This document shows positions 52,373 through 61,548 of a stretch of DNA of 64,000 bases, in pieces (the first letter of the stretch is position 1; each line of letters begins with the position of its first letter). The notes below the pieces were generated by a model. It searched no databases. It was given only the letters and a program-made list of their open reading frames with translations, and had not been told where the DNA came from. Made by a program: the position numbers and the translations under genes. The stretch spans positions 1-64,000 of the forward strand of contig JBNJEU010000004.1 in the NCBI GenBank assembly GCA_051746205.1. The letters are read 5' to 3'. Source of the DNA: Thiohalospira sp051746205 (GTDB lineage: Bacteria > Pseudomonadota > Gammaproteobacteria > Thiohalospirales > Thiohalospiraceae).

Positions 52373-53065
52373 TCATGCAGCGACGACGCCGCACTCGTCG
52401 GGCCCCGCCGTACCGGACGTGAGCTTGCGAACCAGATCCTGACCAATGGCGCTGTCCAGCTTGCGCACCAGCTCGGGATGCCGACGGGCCAGGCGGGCCA
52501 GATCCGCTCGCCGCCATTGCAGCAGCTCCACCGGCTCCCGAACCACGGCATCCGCCGTGGCCGGACTGTTGGTGATGAAGCCCATCTCGCCCACCAGCTG
52601 AAAGGCGCCGACTCGAGCCACCGACCGCCCCGACTGCTCCACGCTGACCGTGCCGGAAAGCACCATCGCCAGATGGGCGGGGATCTGCCCCTGGCTGCAC
52701 AGCGTGCCCGCATTCAACCGGACTCGCTCGCCCCGACCCCAGAGGCGCATGAATTCACGCGGGGTCATCGCCCAGAAGACGGTTTCCCAGGCCCGGCGCG
52801 CCTCGTCGCTGTCGAACCGGACCGGTCGCCGCTCGCGGATGACCAGAACGAGCTGGACCAGATTCACCACCACGAAGAGGCTGTTCCATACCACCATGGC
52901 CGTCATGCCGGTCTGCCAGCCGAAACCGAGCATGGTCAGCGCCGCCACGGCCAGCAGCGCGCGCAGCGGCAGCATGTCCCGCACCGTGTAGGCCAGCAGG
53001 GTCACCGCGTAGGAAAAGCTGATCAGGTCGAAACGCTCGGCCACGGCCTGAACAAAGTGTTCCAT
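52373..53065 (-). CDS. Popeye-like membrane protein with cyclic-nucleotide-binding domain
   Basis: 230 aa. Three membrane helices (~15-28, ~33-47, ~54-76: LAYTVRDMLPLRALLAVAAL and VVWNSLFVVVNLVQLVLV) followed by a cNMP-binding fold (~95-210: LSGTVSVEQSGRSVARVGAF, LVGEMGFITNSPATADAVV). Layout and the NSLFVVVNLVQLVLVIRERR segment match the Popeye (POPDC) family, whose bacterial members are uncharacterised. The classical CRP Arg in the phosphate loop is replaced by a serine/threonine-rich sequence, as in POPDC. Ends 51 bp before prfB. Confidence 0.78.
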   Translation of the reverse strand: MEHFVQAVAERFDLISFSYAVTLLAYTVRDMLPLRALLAVAALTMLGFGWQTGMTAMVVWNSLFVVVNLVQLVLVIRERRPVRFDSDEARRAWETVFWAMTPREFMRLWGRGERVRLNAGTLCSQGQIPAHLAMVLSGTVSVEQSGRSVARVGAFQLVGEMGFITNSPATADAVVREPVELLQWRRADLARLARRHPELVRKLDSAIGQDLVRKLTSGTAGPDECGVVAA

Positions 53066-53096
53066 GAATCCCTCCGCTCGCGAAACGACGAACCGT

Positions 53097-54152
53097 TCAG
53101 TGGTCCCGATCCCCGGGACCGGCCATCAGCCGGGCAAGCGACCGGGGCCGCTCCCAGAACCGATGCAGCCGGCGCGGGGTCAATTCGATGGTACCGGCAC
53201 GCGCGACCAGGCGAAGGTGACGCACCTCGCGCCGCCGCAGCGCCTCCAGCAGGGGGCGCAACCACGCCTCTTCCATGTACTCCAGATGCGCCAGCCAGGC
53301 GCCGGGGGACTCGCGGGGGGTATACCGCCCCGACTCCACCGCCACCACATGCTCGCCGGTCTCCGCCGCCCGCAACCAGGCCGCGCCATCCTCCGGAGCG
53401 ATCCGGCATTCGACGCCGTCATGGAGGGCAAGACCCCGCGCCACCGGGCCATCGGCCCACAGAACGGGGGGCGTCCCGGTCGATCCGGTGGCGGCCATCG
53501 TCCCCCCGCCCCAGAACCACACGCTGTTGATCATCGCCCGCCCCTGTTCGACCCGCTCGGCGTTGCGGGGATGGCCGTGCAGGGCCATCTGGATCTCGGT
53601 GAGGATGGCGTTCCATTCGCGCCCCTCGTCGCCGCCGGGAAGATGGTGGTCCACCGGCATCCCGAGGACATCGGGCAACGGGGTCGTTTGCAGCGACGGC
53701 GGCCGTGGAAGGTGGAGATACCAGCGATCCGGCCGGGGCGCCTCGAAACGCCAGCCCCGGTCGCCGTACAGCGCATTGAGGCTGGCAACAAAGTCCTCGG
53801 CCGCCGTCCTGTCCAGGGCCAGTTCCTCTCCCGCCCCGGCCAGCAGCAGATTGTGCTGGCCCGGCAGCAGGTGAACCGGGTCGGCGCGCAGACAGTATCC
53901 ATCGGGAGGGGTGCCCTGTTCGGCCAGCCACGTCAGCGGCGCGATCCCGGAATCGGGTTCCCGGCCCACGGCAGCCAGGAGTTCCGGTTCCAGATCCCTG
54001 CCGGAGCCGTGCCGCCCCCGGGTGGCCAGGAGGCGCAGGGCCTCGAGTCCGGGAAGCTGTTCCCCCGGCGTGGCCGCCAGGGCCTCGGTCAGCCCCGGCA
54101 ACGGTCCGAACAGGGCCGGCGCCAGCAGCGTCAGCCGCCGTTCCGCCGCCAC
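53097..54152 (-). CDS. Uncharacterised COG4255-like protein
   Basis: 351 aa, cytoplasmic. Motifs WLAEQGTPPDGYCLRADPVHLLPGQ, WNAILTEIQMALHGHPRN and INSVWFWGGGTM recur in a proteobacterial family often misannotated as phosphoglycerate mutase; no catalytic residues of that enzyme are visible. Role unknown. Four bases separate it from the thrC stop, so it is the last gene of alaC-hom-thrC. Confidence 0.7.
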   Translation of the reverse strand: MAAERRLTLLAPALFGPLPGLTEALAATPGEQLPGLEALRLLATRGRHGSGRDLEPELLAAVGREPDSGIAPLTWLAEQGTPPDGYCLRADPVHLLPGQHNLLLAGAGEELALDRTAAEDFVASLNALYGDRGWRFEAPRPDRWYLHLPRPPSLQTTPLPDVLGMPVDHHLPGGDEGREWNAILTEIQMALHGHPRNAERVEQGRAMINSVWFWGGGTMAATGSTGTPPVLWADGPVARGLALHDGVECRIAPEDGAAWLRAAETGEHVVAVESGRYTPRESPGAWLAHLEYMEEAWLRPLLEALRRREVRHLRLVARAGTIELTPRRLHRFWERPRSLARLMAGPGDRDH

Positions 54153-54156
54153 GAGA

Positions 54157-55308
54157 TTATTCCATGTTGCCGAGGATGGCCGACTTCACCGAGGCGAGGT
54201 CGGCGTCCACCGTGACCATGCGCCCCCCGTGGTTCTCGGCCTGGCTGATGGCGGTATCCGGGTCCTTGAGGCCGTGTCCGGTCAGGGTGCAGACCACGGT
54301 ACTCCCCGGGGCAATGCGGCCGCTGCGAATGTCGGCCATGGCCCCGGCCACCGACGCCGCAGAGGCGGGTTCGCAGAAGATCCCCTCGCGGTCGGCGAGC
54401 AGCCGCTGCGCCTCGAGGATCGCCTCGTCGTCACACTCGTCGAACCAGCCGCCGGACTCCTCGCGCACCGTCCAGGCGCTGTCCCAGGACTGCGGGTGGC
54501 CGATGCGAATGGCCGTGGCCACAGTATCCGGTTCATCGACAAAGCCGCCGCGCATGAACGGCGCGCTGCCGGCGGCCTGATAGCCCACCATCACCGGGCG
54601 ATTGCCGACCACGGCGCCGCCGGAGTACTTGCAGTGCCCGTCGCAGTAGCTGCACGCTCGGGTCACGTCGTCCGGGCGGGTGGCCGCCATCTCGCTGTAG
54701 CCGATCCAGTGGGCGGTGATGTTGCCGGCATTGCCCACCGGCAGGCAGTGGTAGTCGGGCGCACGCTCGAGCTCCTCGACGATCTCGAAGGCGGCGGTCT
54801 TCTGGCCCTGGAGCCGATACGGGTTGATGGAGTTGACGATGGTCACCGGCGCCTCGGCTGCGACCTCCTTCACCAGCCGCATGCCCTCGTCGAAGTTACC
54901 GCGGATCTGGATCACCACGGCCCCCTCGATCATCGCCTGCGCCAGCTTGCCCATGGCGATCTTGCCATCGGGGATCAGGACGAAGGCGGTGATCCCGGCG
55001 CGTGCGGCATAGGCCGCGGCCGCCGCCGAGGTGTTCCCGGTGGAGGCGCAGATGATCGCCTTCGAGCCCTCTTCCACGGCCTTGGTCACGGCCATGGTCA
55101 TGCCGCGATCCTTGAACGAGCCGGTGGGATTGAGGCCCTCGTACTTCACGTAGATGTCGACGTCCTGCTCCAGCAGGGTCGGGATGTTGTTCAACCGGAT
55201 GAGCGGGGTGTTGCCCTCGCCCAGGCCGATGACGCGGGTGTCGTCCTGCACCGGCAGGCGATCCCGGTACGTGTCGATGAGACCGGTGTAGCGGGGGCGA
55301 AACGGCAT
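54157..55308 (-). CDS. thrC: Threonine synthase with a Cys-rich insertion
   Basis: 383 aa; converts O-phosphohomoserine to threonine with PLP. PLP lysine in NPTGSFKDRGM, phosphate loop PVGNAGNITAHW, ASTGNTSAAAAAYA. Between the PLP phosphate site and the GYQAAGSAPF segment there is an insertion of about 25 residues, DDVTRACSYCDGHCKYSGG, with a CxxCxxxC pattern not found in the enzymes I know. ATG at 55308; hom precedes it by 21 bp. Confidence 0.93.
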   Translation of the reverse strand: MPFRPRYTGLIDTYRDRLPVQDDTRVIGLGEGNTPLIRLNNIPTLLEQDVDIYVKYEGLNPTGSFKDRGMTMAVTKAVEEGSKAIICASTGNTSAAAAAYAARAGITAFVLIPDGKIAMGKLAQAMIEGAVVIQIRGNFDEGMRLVKEVAAEAPVTIVNSINPYRLQGQKTAAFEIVEELERAPDYHCLPVGNAGNITAHWIGYSEMAATRPDDVTRACSYCDGHCKYSGGAVVGNRPVMVGYQAAGSAPFMRGGFVDEPDTVATAIRIGHPQSWDSAWTVREESGGWFDECDDEAILEAQRLLADREGIFCEPASAASVAGAMADIRSGRIAPGSTVVCTLTGHGLKDPDTAISQAENHGGRMVTVDADLASVKSAILGNME

Positions 55309-55329
55309 CGTTGTGTCCTCTCTCGAAGG

Positions 55330-56643
55330 TTAGCCCAGGGGCTCCATGCGGATGCGGGTGACCTCGCCGAGCACGCTCGGTAGGGCCTGGATGCCGTTGA
55401 TGGCGGCATTCATGGCCTGCTCCTCCACCTGGTGGGTCAGCATGATGATGGTGGCGCTGTCCGGGGCATCGCCCAGCGGCTCCTTCTGCATCATCGCCTC
55501 GATGCTGATGCCCTTTTCACCGAGGATCCGGGTGATGTCGGCCAGCACCCCGGGCCGATCGGCGGCCTGCAGGCGCAGGTAGTAGCTGGTGCGCACCGCT
55601 TCGATGTCGAGCACTGGACGGTCGTCGATGGCGTCGGGCTGGAAGGCCAGATGCGGCACCCGGTTCTCCGGATCGCTGGTCAGGGCCCGGACCACGTCCA
55701 CCAGGTCGGCCACCACCGCCGATGCGGTGGGCTCCGCGCCGGCACCGGCGCCGTAGTGGAGGGTCGGGCCGACGGCGTCGCCGTGCACCAGCACCGCGTT
55801 CATCACACCGTCGACGTTGGCGATGAGGCGGCGCTCCGGGATCAGGGTCGGATGGACGCGCAGCTCCACCCCGGCGCCCCCCTGGCGGGCGAAGCCCAGG
55901 TGCTTGATCCGGTAGCCCAGCTCCTCGGCATAGGTCACGTCCTCGCGGGCGATGTGACCGATCCCCTCGCAGTAGACCCGATCGAAGCGCAGCGGCATGC
56001 CGAAGGCGATGGAGGCCAGGATGGTCAGCTTGTGAGCCGCGTCGATGCCCTCGACGTCGAAGGTCGGATCGGCCTCGGCATAGCCCAGCGCCTGCGCCTC
56101 GGCGAGGACATCGGCGAACTCGCGGCCCTTGTCGCGCATCTCGGTGAGGATGAAGTTGCCGGTGCCGTTGATGATCCCGGCCAGCCACTCGATGCGGTTG
56201 CCGGCCAGCCCCTCGCGCACCGCCTTGATGATCGGAATACCGCCGGCCACGGCGGCCTCGAAGGCGACCATCACGCCCTTCTCCTGGGCGGCTTCGAAGA
56301 TCGCGTTACCGTGCTTGGCAATGAGCGCCTTGTTGGCGGTCACCACGTGCTTGCCGGCATCGATGGCGGCCATCATCGCCTCGCGGGCCAGGCCGTCACC
56401 GCCCATGAGCTCCACGATCACGTCCACATCGGGATCGTTGACCACCGCCATGGGATCCGTGGAGAGACGCATGGTGCTGGTGTCGCAGTCGCGCGCCCGT
56501 TCCACATCGCGAGCGGCGGCGTGGCCGATCTCGATGCCGCGGCCGGCGCGACGGCTGATCTCCGTGGCATTGCGACCAAGGACGTTGACGGTTCCGCAAC
56601 CCACGGTGCCGAGTCCGAGCAGTCCGATCTTCACCGGTTTCAC
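55330..56643 (-). CDS. hom: Homoserine dehydrogenase
   Basis: 437 aa monofunctional enzyme (no aspartokinase). NAD(P) motif LLGLGTVGCGTVNVL, catalytic-domain GIINGTGNFILTEM and EAQALGYAEADPTFDVEGID, C-terminal ACT domain (~355-430; ADRPGVLADITRILGEKGIS) for threonine feedback. Start codon GTG at 56643 with GGAGG eight bases upstream. Confidence 0.96.
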   Translation of the reverse strand: MKPVKIGLLGLGTVGCGTVNVLGRNATEISRRAGRGIEIGHAAARDVERARDCDTSTMRLSTDPMAVVNDPDVDVIVELMGGDGLAREAMMAAIDAGKHVVTANKALIAKHGNAIFEAAQEKGVMVAFEAAVAGGIPIIKAVREGLAGNRIEWLAGIINGTGNFILTEMRDKGREFADVLAEAQALGYAEADPTFDVEGIDAAHKLTILASIAFGMPLRFDRVYCEGIGHIAREDVTYAEELGYRIKHLGFARQGGAGVELRVHPTLIPERRLIANVDGVMNAVLVHGDAVGPTLHYGAGAGAEPTASAVVADLVDVVRALTSDPENRVPHLAFQPDAIDDRPVLDIEAVRTSYYLRLQAADRPGVLADITRILGEKGISIEAMMQKEPLGDAPDSATIIMLTHQVEEQAMNAAINGIQALPSVLGEVTRIRMEPLG

Positions 56644-56664
56644 TGTTTTGTCCTCCTGATTCTC

Positions 56665-57858
56665 TTAGGCGCCGGCGACGCCGTCGCGGCGGAACATGTC
56701 GCGGATACCGCGGGTCGCCTGACGGGTGCGGTGTTCGTTCTCGATGAGGCTGAAGCGCACGTGATCGTCGCCGTAGTCGCCGAAGCCGACTCCCGGCGAG
56801 ACGGCCACCTTCGCATCCTGGAGGAGCTTCTTGGAAAACTCCAGCGAGCCGAGATGGCGGTACGCTTCAGGGATGGGCGCCCATACGAACATGGTCGCCT
56901 TCGGTGGTTCAACGGCCCAGCCGGCCGCGTGGAGCCCGGCAATGAGGCTGTCGCGCCGCCGCTGATACATGTCGCGAATCTCGGTCACGCAATCCTGCGG
57001 GCCCTCCAGAGCCGAGATGGCGGCCACCTGGATCGGGGTGAAAGTACCGTAGTCGAGATAGGACTTCATCCGCGCCAGGGCCGAGACCAGCTTGTCGTTG
57101 CCGCACATGAAGCCGACTCGCCAGCCCGGCATGTTGTAGGTCTTGGAGAGGCTGTAGAACTCCACCGCCACCTCCTTGGCTCCCGGCACTTCGAGGATCG
57201 ACGGTGCCTTGTAGCCGTCGAAGACGATCTCGGCGTAGGCGATGTCGTGGACCACCCAGATCCCGTACTCCCGCGCCATCTCCACCACCCGCTCGAAAAA
57301 CTCGAGCTCGACGCACTCGGCGGTGGGATTGCCGGGGAAATTGAGAATCAGCATCTTCGGACGCGGCCAGCTCTCCTTGATGGCGCGCTCCAGCTCGGCG
57401 AAGAAATCGATGCCCGGCACCAGCTGCACATGGCGGATGTCCGCCCCGGCGATCACCGCCCCGTACGGATGGATGGGGTAGGCCGGATTCGGCACCAGCA
57501 CCGTGTCCCCCTGCTCCAGCACCGACAGCGCCAGATGGGCCAGCCCCTCCTTGGAACCGATGGTCACGATGGCCTCGTTCTCCGGATCGATCTCGACACC
57601 GTAGCGATCCTGGTACCAGTGGGCGATGGCGCGGCGCAGCCGCGGGATCCCCCGGGACATGGAGTAGCGGTGGGTGTTGTTGCGCTGGGCCACTTCCACG
57701 AGCTTGTCGACGATGTGACGCGGTGTCGGCTGGTCCGGATTGCCCATGCCGAAATCAACGATGTCTTCGCCCCGGGCGCGCGCCCTGGCCTTGAGGTCGT
57801 TGACGATGTTGAAGACGTAGGGTGGCAGGCGATTGATGCGTGCGAATTCGTCGTTCAA
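56665..57858 (-). CDS. alaC: Glutamate-pyruvate aminotransferase AlaC
   Basis: 397 aa class I PLP aminotransferase. N-terminal RLPPYVFNIVNDLKARARAR and FGMGNPDQPTP are AlaC signatures; PLP lysine in YSLSKTYNMPGWRVGF. The frame begins with TTG at 57858 (xNDEFARINRLPPYVF), giving the normal family N-terminus. It heads the operon with hom and thrC, behind the promoter at 57927-57955, so alanine and threonine branches are co-transcribed. Confidence 0.94.
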   Translation of the reverse strand: MNDEFARINRLPPYVFNIVNDLKARARARGEDIVDFGMGNPDQPTPRHIVDKLVEVAQRNNTHRYSMSRGIPRLRRAIAHWYQDRYGVEIDPENEAIVTIGSKEGLAHLALSVLEQGDTVLVPNPAYPIHPYGAVIAGADIRHVQLVPGIDFFAELERAIKESWPRPKMLILNFPGNPTAECVELEFFERVVEMAREYGIWVVHDIAYAEIVFDGYKAPSILEVPGAKEVAVEFYSLSKTYNMPGWRVGFMCGNDKLVSALARMKSYLDYGTFTPIQVAAISALEGPQDCVTEIRDMYQRRRDSLIAGLHAAGWAVEPPKATMFVWAPIPEAYRHLGSLEFSKKLLQDAKVAVSPGVGFGDYGDDHVRFSLIENEHRTRQATRGIRDMFRRDGVAGA

Positions 57859-57926
57859 GTTACTGGTTCCGCGTGCCGGCTGACTGGGGTGAACGCACGG
57901 GGCACTGCCCCGCGAGCCAAACGGGT

Positions 57927-57955
57927 AAGGTAAAGAGCGGTGGGGATGCTGTCAA
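57927..57955 (-). promoter_or_regulatory. Promoter of the alaC-hom-thrC operon
   Basis: On the minus strand a perfect -35 TTGACA (57950-57955), 17-bp spacer, TACCTT (57927-57932). The leader contains a GGGGC/GCCCC hairpin at 57899-57911. Confidence 0.65.
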
Positions 57956-57974
57956 TTTGAGATCGCCCGGAGGC

Positions 57975-58409
57975 TCACTCGTCCAGCGGCAGGAAACCGG
58001 CGGCCACCGCGCGCCCCTCGCCGAGCAGGACATTGAAGGTCCGGCATGCCGCCGCCGTGTCCATCGCCTCCAGTCCGATGCCCGCCTCGCCCAGCGGGGC
58101 ACTCAGGCCGGGATGCGGCAGACGCGCGCGCGTTCCCGTCCCCAGGATAAAGATGGCCACCGGCAAGCGGGCCAGCGCTTCGAAATGGGCGCGGGTCAGG
58201 TCCTCGAAGCGGGCCGGTTCCCAGTCGCGCTCCAGCCCCTCCGGGGTGATCAGGAAACTGCCGGCGAGGACATCCTTGCCCTCGTCGACGAAGCCTTCGG
58301 TCAGTGGCGGGTTTTCCGGCGTCTCCTCGCGGGGCAGGATCAGGGTGATCCCTTCTGGTCCATAGGCGTGGATGGCGTAGCGCGGGTTGCCTTCGAGACT
58401 CAGCTGCAC
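57975..58409 (-). CDS. Mth938-like (DUF498) domain protein
   Basis: 144 aa, cytoplasmic. IHAYGPEGITLILPREE, GSFLITPEGLERDWEP, VAIFILGTGTRARLPHP and AACRTFNVLLGEGRAVAAGF are the conserved strands of the Mth938/DUF498 fold (bacterial relatives of NDUFAF3). Often encoded near rpoS or sec genes; precise function unknown. Fifteen bp after the rpoS stop. Confidence 0.85.
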   Translation of the reverse strand: MQLSLEGNPRYAIHAYGPEGITLILPREETPENPPLTEGFVDEGKDVLAGSFLITPEGLERDWEPARFEDLTRAHFEALARLPVAIFILGTGTRARLPHPGLSAPLGEAGIGLEAMDTAAACRTFNVLLGEGRAVAAGFLPLDE

Positions 58410-58424
58410 GCCCGTTCCCCGCCG

Positions 58425-59450
58425 TTACTTGAACAATGCATCGGCATCGTACCCCTCGGCCTCGAGGATCCGGCGCAACCGGCGCAACGCATCGATCTGG
58501 ATCTGGCGAACCCGCTCGCGGGTGACACCGATCCGGCTGCCCACCTCTTCCAGGGTCGCCGGCTCGCGACCGCTGAGCCCGAAGCGCTGTTCCACCACGG
58601 AGCGCTGTTTCTCGGTGAGCTGCTCCAGCCATTCTTCCATGTGAGCACGGACATCGTCGTCCTGCAGGAGCTCGGTAGGCTCCACCAGGGTGTCGTCGGC
58701 AATGGAGTCCAGCAGAGAGCGATCGCCGTCACCGTCGCCATGCCCCATGGGCTCATCCACCGAGGCCACCCGTTCATTGAGACCGAGCATCCGCTTGACC
58801 TCGTCCAGGGGCTTGTCCAGTTCCTCCGCGATCTCCTCGGCCGTCGGCTCGTGGTCCAGAGTCTGCGACAGATGGCGCGCCGCCCGCAGGTAGATGTTGA
58901 TCTCCTTGATGACGTGGATCGGCAGGCGAATGGTGCGCGTCTGGTTCATGATGGCGCGCTCGATGGTCTGCCGGATCCACCAGGTGGCGTAGGTGGAGAA
59001 GCGAAAACCGCGTTCGGGATCGAACTTTTCGGCAGCACGGATCAGGCCGAGGTTGCCCTCTTCAATGAGGTCCAGCAAGGGCAGCCCGCGGTTGAGGTAG
59101 CGGCGCGCGATCTTCACCACCAACCGCAGGTTGGATTCGATCATCCGCTTGCGCGCGGCGGCATCGCCCTGCTGGATGGCACGACCGAGTTCCACCTCCT
59201 CGGCAGCGGTCAGCAGGGGCGAGAACCCGATCTCGGAGAGATAGAGTCGGGTCGCATCGATCTGCCCTTGCGGGATCGCCCCGGCCTCGTAACGCTCCTC
59301 CACCTCGGGTACCTCTGCAACGACCCCGGATTCGGCGCCTTCGGCCACGACTCCATCCACTCCTCCACCAGTCCGGACCCCGGCGGACTCGCCATCGTCG
59401 ATCGTCCCGTCCTCTTCGGCCGAAACCGGGTCACGGTGCTCTTCGGACAT
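58425..59450 (-). CDS. rpoS: RNA polymerase sigma factor RpoS
   Basis: 341 aa. Acidic N-terminus, region 1.2 (TRLYLSEIGFSPLLT), region 2 (LPLLDLIEEGNLGLIRAAEK and GFRFSTYATWWIRQTIERAI), region 3 and region 4 (LEEVGSRIGVTRERVRQIQ). General stress and stationary-phase sigma factor. Start at ATG 59450 (MSEEHRD) is supported by AAAGGAG five bases before it. An ATG at 59483, overlapping the nlpD stop (TGATG), would add 11 residues but has no ribosome site. Confidence 0.95.
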   Translation of the reverse strand: MSEEHRDPVSAEEDGTIDDGESAGVRTGGGVDGVVAEGAESGVVAEVPEVEERYEAGAIPQGQIDATRLYLSEIGFSPLLTAAEEVELGRAIQQGDAAARKRMIESNLRLVVKIARRYLNRGLPLLDLIEEGNLGLIRAAEKFDPERGFRFSTYATWWIRQTIERAIMNQTRTIRLPIHVIKEINIYLRAARHLSQTLDHEPTAEEIAEELDKPLDEVKRMLGLNERVASVDEPMGHGDGDGDRSLLDSIADDTLVEPTELLQDDDVRAHMEEWLEQLTEKQRSVVEQRFGLSGREPATLEEVGSRIGVTRERVRQIQIDALRRLRRILEAEGYDADALFK

Positions 59451-59482
59451 CATCGCTCCTTTGGGTGTTGCTTTTTTGTCCA

Positions 59483-60304
59483 TCAGCGACCAGGCAGATG
59501 CGCCTCCGGATCCACCGGTCGACCATCCCGGCGAACCTCGAAGTGGAGCTGGACCCGGTCGGTGCCGCTGTCACCCATCTCGGCGATGAGTTCTCCCTGC
59601 TCGACGCGGTCGCCCTCATCCACCAGCAGACGGCTGTTGTGTGCATAAGCGCTAAGATAGACCGGATCGTGTTTCAGGATGATGAGTTGACCATACCCGA
59701 TCAGGCCACTACCCGCATAGACCACGCGACCATCGGCGGCGGCCCGGACCGGGTCACCGGTACCACCGGCAATGGCGATCCCCCGTTTGCCACTGGCGTC
59801 GGGGGGGAACGAACGGACCACCTCGCCATCCGTCGGCCACGCCCAGTCGATGTCCGTCGGGGCACTTGCCACCGCCCGTTCATTGGGTGCCGGGCGCGCC
59901 GAAGCCCGCGAAGGGCGATCTGGCCGGGATGACACATTCGACGCGGGTTCCTCCCGACCCGCCGACTCTGTGTCCGACTGCCGGCGCGCATTGAAGGCGC
60001 CCTCTCCCGCCCGGGAACGACCCGCCCGAGCACCGCGGGGATCGAAGTCGGAAGGCGGTGCCACTCGCAGTCGCTGCCCCTGCTTGATGGTGTAGGGTGG
60101 CGCGATGTCATTCCATTCCGCCACCACGGGGTAGTCGTAACCGTAGCGCCAGGCGATGGAATAAAGGGTCTCTCCCTCTTCGACGGTATGGTAGCGGGGA
60201 AACCAGTGCAGGCGTTCGCTCCGATCCCCCTCGAAGAGGGTACCGGCACATCCCCCCAGGAAGAGGAGGGAGGCCAACAGGAATGGGGCCAACGCTCCGC
60301 GCAC
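59483..60304 (-). CDS. nlpD: NlpD lipoprotein, LysM plus degenerate M23 domain
   Basis: 273 aa. Lipoprotein signal with lipobox LGGC, LysM domain (~40-85: YHTVEEGETLYSIAWRYGYD) and LytM/M23 domain (~170-270). Zinc ligands of active M23 enzymes are missing: KRGIAIAG lacks the HxxxD histidine and QLHFEVR keeps only one His of HxH. Family knowledge: NlpD is a non-catalytic activator of amidase AmiC. Start GTG at 60304 with GAGG five bases upstream. Confidence 0.9.
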   Translation of the reverse strand: MRGALAPFLLASLLFLGGCAGTLFEGDRSERLHWFPRYHTVEEGETLYSIAWRYGYDYPVVAEWNDIAPPYTIKQGQRLRVAPPSDFDPRGARAGRSRAGEGAFNARRQSDTESAGREEPASNVSSRPDRPSRASARPAPNERAVASAPTDIDWAWPTDGEVVRSFPPDASGKRGIAIAGGTGDPVRAAADGRVVYAGSGLIGYGQLIILKHDPVYLSAYAHNSRLLVDEGDRVEQGELIAEMGDSGTDRVQLHFEVRRDGRPVDPEAHLPGR

Positions 60305-60306
60305 AT

Positions 60307-60882
60307 TCACCTCATGAACCAGTACACCACCACGGCGAGCGCCACCACCGACCAGCCGAGTCGGTCCGCCCAGACCATCAGGAAATTCTCCATGCGCTCG
60401 CCCCCCCACGCCATCAGGCCGGCCACCATGAAAAAGCGTGCGCCACGCCCCAGCAGAGACGCCAGAACAAAGCCCGGCAGATTCATCGCCATGGCTCCGC
60501 CGGCGATGGTAAAGACCTTGAACGGCACCGGCGAGAATCCGGCCACCAGAACCGCCCAGAAACCCCAGGTATCGAACCATGTCCGCGCCGTCTCGAAGGC
60601 GCCCATGTAACCGGCCTCCGTCAGCCACGGCGCCACCGCCTGGAAGGCGAAGTAGCCGACGAGATAGCCCAGCACCCCACCGGCCACCGAAGTCACGGTC
60701 GTGATCAGCGCGAACAGCATCGCCCGCGCCGGTTGCGCCATGGCCATCGGTGCCAGCATCACGTCCGGGGGGACGGGGAAGAACGAGGATTCGGCGAAGG
60801 AGAGCAGGCCCAGATACCACGGTGCCAGCCGGTGACGGGACCAGTGCATGGTCCGCGCGTAGAGATAACCGAACGGAGACAC
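60307..60882 (-). CDS. yqaA: YqaA/DedA-family membrane protein
   Basis: 191 aa with about four or five membrane helices. WYLGLLSFAESSFFPVPPDVML and GFSPVPFKVFTIAGGAMAM are the two halves of the SNARE-associated/DedA motif. Transport or lipid-related function is unproven. Between pcm and nlpD, a placement seen in other gammaproteobacteria. Confidence 0.88.
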   Translation of the reverse strand: MSPFGYLYARTMHWSRHRLAPWYLGLLSFAESSFFPVPPDVMLAPMAMAQPARAMLFALITTVTSVAGGVLGYLVGYFAFQAVAPWLTEAGYMGAFETARTWFDTWGFWAVLVAGFSPVPFKVFTIAGGAMAMNLPGFVLASLLGRGARFFMVAGLMAWGGERMENFLMVWADRLGWSVVALAVVVYWFMR

Positions 60883-60885
60883 CGG

Positions 60886-61548
60886 CTACCCCCGGACCAG
60901 CGGCACGAAGGCCACGTAGTCGAGCACTCGCCGGTCGAAACCGTCGGTGGTCCGATCGAGAACCACCAGCTCCTGACGTCCACCCTCGTGTCCCAACGGG
61001 GCCACGATCCGCCCACCGACGCGGACCTGTTCGAACAGCTCTTCGGGGACCTCCTCCGGCGCGGCGGTCAGCAGGATCCCGTCGAACGGGGCCTGTTCCG
61101 GCCAGCCGACGCCGCCATCGGCCTGGCGCAGATGGACATTATCGAGCCCCAGGGTACGCAGCCGTTCGCGGGCCTGGCGGGCAAGCTCCGGGATCCGCTC
61201 GACGGAATAGACCCGGGAAACCAGATTCCCGAGGATGGCCGCCTGATAGCCGGAACCGGTTCCCACCTCCAGCACCCGTTCCAGGGGTTCAACCTCCAGC
61301 AGCGCCTCGGTCATCCGGGCGACCACATAGGGTTGGGAGATGGTCTGGCCCTGCCCGATGGGCAGCGCGGTGTCCTCGTAGGCCCGACTGGCCAGCGCTT
61401 CGTCCACGAAGAGATGGCGCGGCAGCCGCGCAATGGCATCGAGGACACGGAGGTCCCGGATCCCTTCGTCGCTCAATCGCCGCGCCAGCCGGTCCCGGGT
61501 TCGCTGGGAGGTCATGCCGATTCCGTTCAGGTCCTGCGTCGGTTTCAC
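60886..61548 (-). CDS. pcm: Protein-L-isoaspartate O-methyltransferase
   Basis: 220 aa; repairs isoaspartyl residues with SAM. Motif I VLEVGTGSGYQAA, post-I VYSVERIPELARQARERL, and TAAPEEVPEELFEQ. Start is GTG at 61548, overlapping the surE stop (GTGA), with GGAGGG upstream; an ATG at 61515 is an alternative. Confidence 0.95.
   Translation of the reverse strand: MKPTQDLNGIGMTSQRTRDRLARRLSDEGIRDLRVLDAIARLPRHLFVDEALASRAYEDTALPIGQGQTISQPYVVARMTEALLEVEPLERVLEVGTGSGYQAAILGNLVSRVYSVERIPELARQARERLRTLGLDNVHLRQADGGVGWPEQAPFDGILLTAAPEEVPEELFEQVRVGGRIVAPLGHEGGRQELVVLDRTTDGFDRRVLDYVAFVPLVRG

Noticed and set aside
55432..57933. An 833-codon plus-strand frame over hom and alaC
   Set aside because: Antisense to two complete biosynthetic enzymes with intact motifs on the other strand.
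59483..60304. Active M23 metallopeptidase
   Set aside because: The zinc-binding histidines are missing, so it fits the non-catalytic NlpD activator.
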